NCBI GenBank assembly: GCA_037176845.1
Contig: JAYKXP010000083.1
Coordinates: 180,149-244,148, forward strand
Direction: 5' to 3'
DNA from: Paramarasmius palmivorus
Lineage: Eukaryota; Basidiomycota; Agaricomycetes; Agaricales; Marasmiaceae
DNA length: 64,000 bases
Below the pieces are notes generated by a model. The model was not told the origin of the DNA. It searched no databases and saw only the letters and a program-made list of their open reading frames with translations. Of this stretch, positions 58,796 to 64,000 are shown piece after piece. The position numbers and the translations under genes are program-made. The stretch's first letter is position 1, and each line of letters opens with the position of its first letter.

Positions 58796-59846
58796 ATGGC
58801 ATCAAGACTCTACGCTCCCTTCACCCTCAGCCCGCCGGCTCGGGCTGTCCCAGCGTTGGTTGCTGCGGTGGTGGTTCTTGGATGGGGTTGGAGTCTCATG
58901 AGGCTCACTTCGGATTCTGGTTTGGTAGAGTATGATAAGAAGTGCGTACAATTTTCTAGGTCGACTCTATCGACACGATAAGCTCATCTATGTGTAGTCT
59001 TAGCTATCATACCCAGAAAGAAAGGGATTCCTTGGTGGAGGATACATTGGTACAAAACAAAGAAGGCGATATCCCCGACTTGGACAACTCGAAGGATGAT
59101 AACGACACCGTGGACTTGGAGGAGGAATCGGGATTGGATCTTCCTGAATTATTCAAGGATACTTTAGTGAAAGGACTGGATGGCTGCACCCCTAAAGACG
59201 TCAGTGTGGCCACTGCGTTTTCGGACTCTGATGATGACTCTAGGTACGCTTTGCTTTTATTGTTCTGACCCTAGCACGAAGCTTAATGAAGACGTAGTTT
59301 CTCGGATCTCGACCTGAAAACCGATGACATGACCACCTCGGAGTCGAATACCGCTGACAGGTATGTTATCGTCAATTCAGATTCTTCAATCTTTAACATC
59401 CTTTCTAGCCAAACTGAGGAAGATGCTCGATTCGAGTCTACAGATACTTTGCCTCGGGACAACAATATTACTAGCAAGACCAGTAAACCAGCATCGATCG
59501 ACTTACCTCAATTGGAACAAATTCAATTCAGCCCCGAGTCGTCTTTACCCTCCCCCGAGTCGACACCTCGCAAGAAAGCGCCACGAGCCAAACCCAAGGA
59601 TCGTACTATATGCACGCGGAATGATTATCTTACTGGGACGTACGTCTAGTCACCTCCCCCCTTTCTCCTTTCACAACCTGAAGACTGAAGAGACATCACA
59701 GGAGTTATTGCCGGAATCATTACATCGACCTAAAAACGTCCCTCAACGAAGTAGCTTATGAAGATGAATTTAAAGCGTGGCTTGACAACTCTGAGGTGGA
59801 TAAGGAGTTGAAAGCGGGGTTCTTCTACAAAGCCGCTATGGATAGT
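58796..59846 (+). CDS. Orphan acidic TM-anchored protein P2, paralogue of P1
   Basis: Exons 58796-58941, 58998-59243, 59298-59360, 59409-59639 and 59702-59846 give 276 residues. The N-terminal 48 residues are nearly identical to P1 (one TM helix, AAVVVLGWGWSLM). The acidic middle differs strongly in length and sequence, then ESSLPSPESTP, RAKPK and VAYEDEFKAW are shared. An extra T (run 59820-59822) shifts the frame after LKAG, so translation stops at 59844-59846; P1's last 20-odd residues and final intron are still recognisable downstream (59854-59990) but not used. The intron 59361-59408 is 48 nt, lacks stops in frame, and could be retained. Whether the shortened protein works is unknown. 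Confidence 0.65.
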
Positions 59847-59989
59847 CGTGATGTGCGTTTCTCATGTTCCGTGTTTAGTGGTTGATGGTGCTAATTGAGA
59901 CGGGGATATAGAGGAATAATTCGAACGCGAGATTGAGAAGGGCTAGAAAGTCTGAGCCGGCTCGGAGTCGAAAGGATTCGCCGATGGAT

Positions 59990-61660
59990 ATATAACTTGT
60001 TTTACTTCGTCGGAGCAGCGCATGACCAAAGTTGGTAAAAAGGCACTCTGCGACCAGGATATAGCCCACTGCGAGGGACGATCTCGCAGCTGCGGAGTGG
60101 ATATTGAATATTGAATATTGAATGTCCTCTTGAGCTCAATTTTAGCTGGGAAGGCGTCACGGTAGAAGTAAGGTCAGAGTCAACACCCCCGGACTCGGAG
60201 ATAGTCCACGTGGGTCACACGAGGCTTTTCCATTGGGGATTACGCAAGCAACTCTGTTTTTCTTCCAACTTCTCCGACTGTCCTTCCGAATCCAACTGGT
60301 CGTCTCTTGAGTAATCAGAAAATGGAGTTGCAAAGGATGCAGGTGATTATCAGAGTATTTTTTTTGCTCAGTTGTAGACTCACCGTTCCCACACGAGTAG
60401 CACGACCCATCGATGCCTTTTCCTTGCTTAGGGTGAAGTTTCACGTGTCCCATTCCTCGTTCTGTACCCATGGCAGGCCTACGGGATCCAGTAATTCCTT
60501 CTCTTCGCATGAAGCAACCATACCAGACTAGTCTCCTTCGTCGCATCATCCCCTTTGGCTCTCAGCACCTGCATCCCAATGTCTTCTGTCCCAATCCTGC
60601 TGAAGAAACCCCTAACGTCCCTCATCTAATGAATATAAGAGCATTCCACGTTCGATTTTCGGCATCCTGACTGATCCTTATCTAGCCATGTGGCCCTTCC
60701 AAGTCATAAACTATACTCGAACTCGCGCATCCCCCAACAAGCACTCGATTCCTGCAATTCATCAAGCCAGAAACCATCACCTTCTGTACAATCAACGACT
60801 TCATCCATTGGCATACACCAGCTTAGAACGCCCCCAATTGTTCAAAAGCTGGGTGAATCATAGTGGCTACCATACGTTGTCGAAGTAGGACGTCCTTCCC
60901 GCTTTCGCTTTCTTGCCATCCTCCAATCGCCCCTCCCTCGATCGATATCATCAAGCTCCGGAACGAGTCGAAAGGAAAGACCTCCTCAACTCGGTAGTAG
61001 GGTACGTGATGGGTGATGTATGATACACGCCTTGAGGCAGGCTCAGATCAAATTCATGCGGTTTCTACCTAGCTCAATCAGATCGAGCGTCAGACTCTTA
61101 TGGAATGGATGGGTGTTGGTTATCTAAAGGATACAATCTCACGGCGGGCTATGGTTCTGTCTGTTACAAATTTTGCCTCTTTGCATCTGGAGATGTAAAG
61201 TCCTCGGAAATAGGTCAGCGGGCGCACTTGCGGGTAACGCAAGCGAGGTGTTTTATCTATCACTACGATGTCTTTCGTTCCTTGTCCTTCCTTGTTCCTT
61301 TTTGTTTATTCGTTGGGTCTGAGATAGTTTGTTCCAGCCCCAGTACGACTAGCTCGACCTAATCGATGTTTACTCCTTGTTCAAGATGCCAGTCCGAATG
61401 ATCTCTGTCCCTGTCCATCTCGAAGACCAATTGTAATCAATCACACCTTACTATCGTCCCTTAGCATTGCCAATCCAAGTTTGTTGTTCCTTCTCCGTAC
61501 CAAAATGTCTATTCCCAACGTCTCGACTTCACAAGCACATCCTTCCATTCATACTCCTTCGATCTGTCTATTTTCAGGCATGCATCCACATATACGCAGG
61601 CTCGAGGATCAAGATCGTTGTATAGGGCTTCGCGATATCGGATCATTGTGGCTTGGTGAG
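59990..61660. repeat. Block Z copy 2 (downstream of P2)
   Basis: Follows P2 just as copy 1 follows P1, same orientation. Conserved points include GAGTTGCAAAGGATGCAGGT (60322) and the 61105-61260 stretch. The minus-strand frame seen in copies 1 and 3 is shifted here. Confidence 0.6.
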
Positions 61661-62310
61661 TGAGAACGGGATAATTTTGACGTGGCGTCATTACTAAAGC
61701 CCTGAAGTAGTTCAAGATTCGCAAGCGGCTTTCCGCCACATCCTCCTAGCGGTTAGTCCCCTTCGCCAACGGAGACGGTGGATGTCAATCGTATGATCAA
61801 GAAACAGGTGCTACAGTGTAGTGGTCATCACTCGGGACTCTGATGGACAGCCCCGAAGCATCGATGTTCCCGAAACCTAGGTCCGAATCCTGGTAGCACC
61901 TTTCAGCTTTCAGGCATCTCGCTCGATATAGTACATTTGCCTCCTGTTCGGCTTCGCGTCTACACGTGTACCAGCACTGCAGTCTACCTTGAGGCGAGGT
62001 CCCTTTGTTCTTTTGTCTATGCAATTCTCCGATTCCTATCTGGCATGCACTGTAGACCAAGCAATGTACGGTTTGAATTATCTTTGGGCGATGTATCAAT
62101 TTCCTGATACGCCACTTCTGTAGCGCGGGCATGAGTTGAGGCTTTAAAGTTTTACTGTTGCCGTCGTTATAGGACAAACGACCCGTTACGTAGGTTAGCA
62201 CCACACATGCACCGTGATGCCATCTGATGCCATTCCGACACGGAATTTATGTACTGGGCTTACTGTAATTTCGATTGCACCGACCAATGCTGATGTGTCC
62301 ATCCACGCAG
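61661..62310. other. Intergenic
   Basis: A 135-codon minus frame (61797-62204) has no recognisable motif. Nothing else supported. Confidence 0.4.
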
Positions 62311-62395
62311 GGTATCACTTCATCACTTGTCATCCTTCGAATCAAGTCTGCTACCGCCTTCAACGATCTAGAGACCGAGATGGAGAATGCTTAGT
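62311..62395 (+). pseudogene. 7-TM family relic J (last exon)
   Basis: After a CGCAG acceptor, GGTATCACTTCATCACTTGT codes GITSSLVILR, the start of the family's last exon. A one-base insertion shifts the frame, after which TAFNDLETEME and a TAG follow. Only this exon remains, directly upstream of copy K. Confidence 0.6.
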
Positions 62396-62437
62396 TAATA
62401 GCCCAGAAACGGATGCTGATTGAATTTGTCTCTGATG

Positions 62438-62446
62438 TATATAAAA
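62438..62446 (+). promoter_or_regulatory. TATA box of 7-TM copy K
   Basis: TATATAAAA, 45 bases before the ATG at 62483, within a stretch conserved with the promoter of copy G. Confidence 0.6.
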
Positions 62447-62482
62447 GCAGTTGTCTTGTCCATCCATACCTTCCGCCAGATA

Positions 62483-64000
62483 ATGAGTGTGATATGGATT
62501 CCCACTGCAAATATCCTTCTGGTGCGAACTATGGTATGTCGTTATCGGTGTCAGGATCTTTCTGTTACTCACTTGTTGGCTCAGCTGAGTACCGGCCTTT
62601 ATGGTGAGCAAGCACGTCTGCGGTATGTGACATCTGTCTGATTCCTTCAAGTTGCCTATGTGATGATATTCGGCATATCCACTGGCATCTTATTCAAACG
62701 CGGCAAGACATTGCACAAATATAATCTAGTCGCAAATACTGTGATCTTTATTGCAGCATCACTAACCTTTGCGTTCGACACATTACGGGATATTAATGAC
62801 TTGGAGTCCTACTCTGGCCGTGACGTCTCCACTATTGTTTATGAAGATACAAGTGGTCGCTCTCCTTTTTCTGAGATGATTGGTGTTCTCAGTAGGTCAG
62901 TTCGTACCCCGATCTTTATCCTTTCACAGTCTAGCTAACCATCAACATTCAGTTTGATAGCTGACATCATTCTGGTAACTTGATAATGTCACATTTTTAG
63001 AGTCACTCATACTTGCTTGCAGTTGTGGCGATGCTACATAGTTTGGGGCAGGACATGGAAGGGTGTAATCCTCCCATCCCTTTTTTACATTGGCTGTCAT
63101 GGTAGATGCTCATCACTCTCACTTACACACTCACTCATACTCTGGACAGCTGTGCTGCTGGGAGCTCAGAATGCCTATGTGTCCTTCACCGTCGGGATTG
63201 GGGGAATCGCGCTGAACAATTTATTCCTCTCTTGTCTTATAGGTGCGCTACTTCGAGGTCACCTGTGGTTTAATAACACTGATGATTTCTGTAAGCATTC
63301 AAAATATTCTCAATAACTCGGCAAGTCGCCCAATATTTTGAAAACTTACCACGGAATATGTACAGAACCATAATCTCTGCAACGTGAGCTTAATGGTCGG
63401 TCACTGTAAGGCTTGATAACATGATATCTTCCATACAGGCTTGAATCGGGGATCATCTATTCTGCGTTTCTGATCACCATCGCTGCCCTTGAACTTGACT
63501 TGTATCTAGTTCATGGCAAGTCATCGGATCATTTGACCCCAGCATTCAAACAGTACATTCAAGATGGGTACATTCAGGAGATCCTATTTTGTGTCTGGCC
63601 TTCTGTTGCTGTGAGCCTATATTTTCTGTTATTCAATCTCTGTTTTAACGCGGTAATCAAGGCATTACAACTGTAACGGGTCATTCTAGAAAGTACCCCC
63701 GGCGTCATATAATACCGGACCCTTATATAACGGGGGACGGTATTCCGCCGTTTCTTTAGTCTTTCTTCTCGCACATTAGCCTTACCCAGACGCTTGTACG
63801 TCCTTACACCTCGTTTTCTATGCTATAGAACGGGTTTGTTGTATATTGGTTCGAGGCACCGCGAGATCGACTCACGCGCTTAATATGGCGCGTTACAACA
63901 ACCTCCCTTGTCATTGTCCGTGTGAGCTTGGGTATTGCGTTCAACGACTTGAAGACTGAAATAATGTCGAGTCGAGGACTAGAAATGGTGCAGCAACAGG
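62483..64000 (+). pseudogene. 7-TM family copy K, last exon split by a solo LTR
   Basis: Exons 62483-62533, 62585-62603, 62652-62895, 62953-62974, 63023-63101, 63150-63242, 63296-63383 and 63439-63610 join in frame and encode six helices: FGISTGILFKRGK, YNLVANTVIF, LIADIIL, LWRCYIVWGRTWKG, GGIALNNLF, IFSITRQVAQY, MYRTIISAT and LESGIIYSAF. The last exon starts GCATTACAAC, is cut by a 226-bp insertion, and resumes with the codons for SLVIVRVSLGIAF at 63903, running off the window. Its acceptor, AG|GG in copy G, reads AA|GG here. It is the closest relative of G, but exon 3 has no intron. Without the LTR and the acceptor change it would be a normal copy; the loss looks recent. Confidence 0.75.
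63672..63897. mobile_element. Solo LTR, 226 bp
   Basis: The insert starts TGTAACG and ends CGTTACA (TG..CA, imperfect inverted ends extending to about 13 bases) and is flanked by the 5-bp duplication ACAAC at 63667-63671 and 63898-63902. Removing the element and one ACAAC restores ATTACAACCTCCCTTGTC, the sequence expected from copy G. A TATA-like CTTATATAACG occurs at 63722-63732. It contains no coding sequence. The family (Ty1/copia or Ty3/gypsy) cannot be told from the LTR alone. Confidence 0.85.

Noticed and set aside
63672..63897. MITE instead of solo LTR
   Set aside because: The inverted ends are short and imperfect; TG..CA ends with a 5-bp duplication and an internal TATA-like stretch fit an LTR better.
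1..64000. Biosynthetic cluster or prokaryote-like defence system
   Set aside because: No synthase, P450, transporter, nuclease, helicase or NLR-type domain could be read in any frame; Zn2Cys6 genes alone do not make a cluster.

Overview
The window looks like an accessory, gene-poor stretch of a filamentous basidiomycete nuclear genome, most likely an Agaricomycete. The reasons are: genes built from many small exons with introns of about 45-62 nt (GT..AG, one GC..AG); families typical of mushroom-forming fungi (a DUF2306-like membrane protein, small Zn2Cys6 proteins, F-box-like proteins, a multicopy 7-TM protein family); a short solo LTR; and heavy local duplication. There are no bacterial-style operons, no rRNA and no credible tRNA gene. 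Family names come from reading translated exons; no database search was possible.

The main content is a dispersed array of 13 loci of one seven-transmembrane (7-TM) protein family, which I label A to M. Four are intact when spliced: B 15315-16746(-), C 21467-22880(-), F 34603-35918(+) and I 47325-48740(+). G (37011-38430,+) is intact if one weak splice donor is accepted. A (internal deletion), D (frameshift and lost acceptor), E (3' truncation) and K (solo LTR in the last exon) are broken. M, L, H and J are one- or two-exon relics. This is a birth-and-death gene cluster.

Region by region: 2-3 kb, 7-TM copy A. 3.6-14 kb, a roughly 2.8-3.4 kb unit present three times, each with a small Zn2Cys6 gene that has a short second exon visible only by comparing the copies. 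6.5-9 kb and 17.8-20.8 kb, a duplicated segment carrying an F-box-like remnant. 14.4-14.8 kb, three tandem ~140-bp units. 15.3-26.8 kb, 7-TM copies B, C, D. 29.2-33.8 kb, truncated 7-TM copy E, then orphan gene P1 (six exons) and block Z. 34.6-38.4 kb, 7-TM copies F, M, G. 41.3-46.3 kb, a small type I membrane ORF and block Y copies, one invaded by tRNA-like SINE-type elements with CCCTAA-rich GC-hairpin modules. 46.4-48.7 kb, H and I. 51-53.5 kb, third block Y copy. 54.3-58.4 kb, a small island of ordinary genes: DUF2306-like, small secreted/membrane peptide, F-box-like protein with CxxC pairs. 58.7-61.7 kb, second copy of the P1 + block Z duplication (P2). 62.3-64 kb, J and K, with K running off the window.

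Functionally nothing forms a recognisable pathway. The 7-TM proteins may be sensory or membrane proteins of unknown ligand, and the Zn2Cys6 proteins probable DNA-binding regulators; any link between them is only by proximity. The duplications (Zn unit, block Y, block Z/P, F-box segment) and the decaying copies show that unequal exchange and insertion shape this region.
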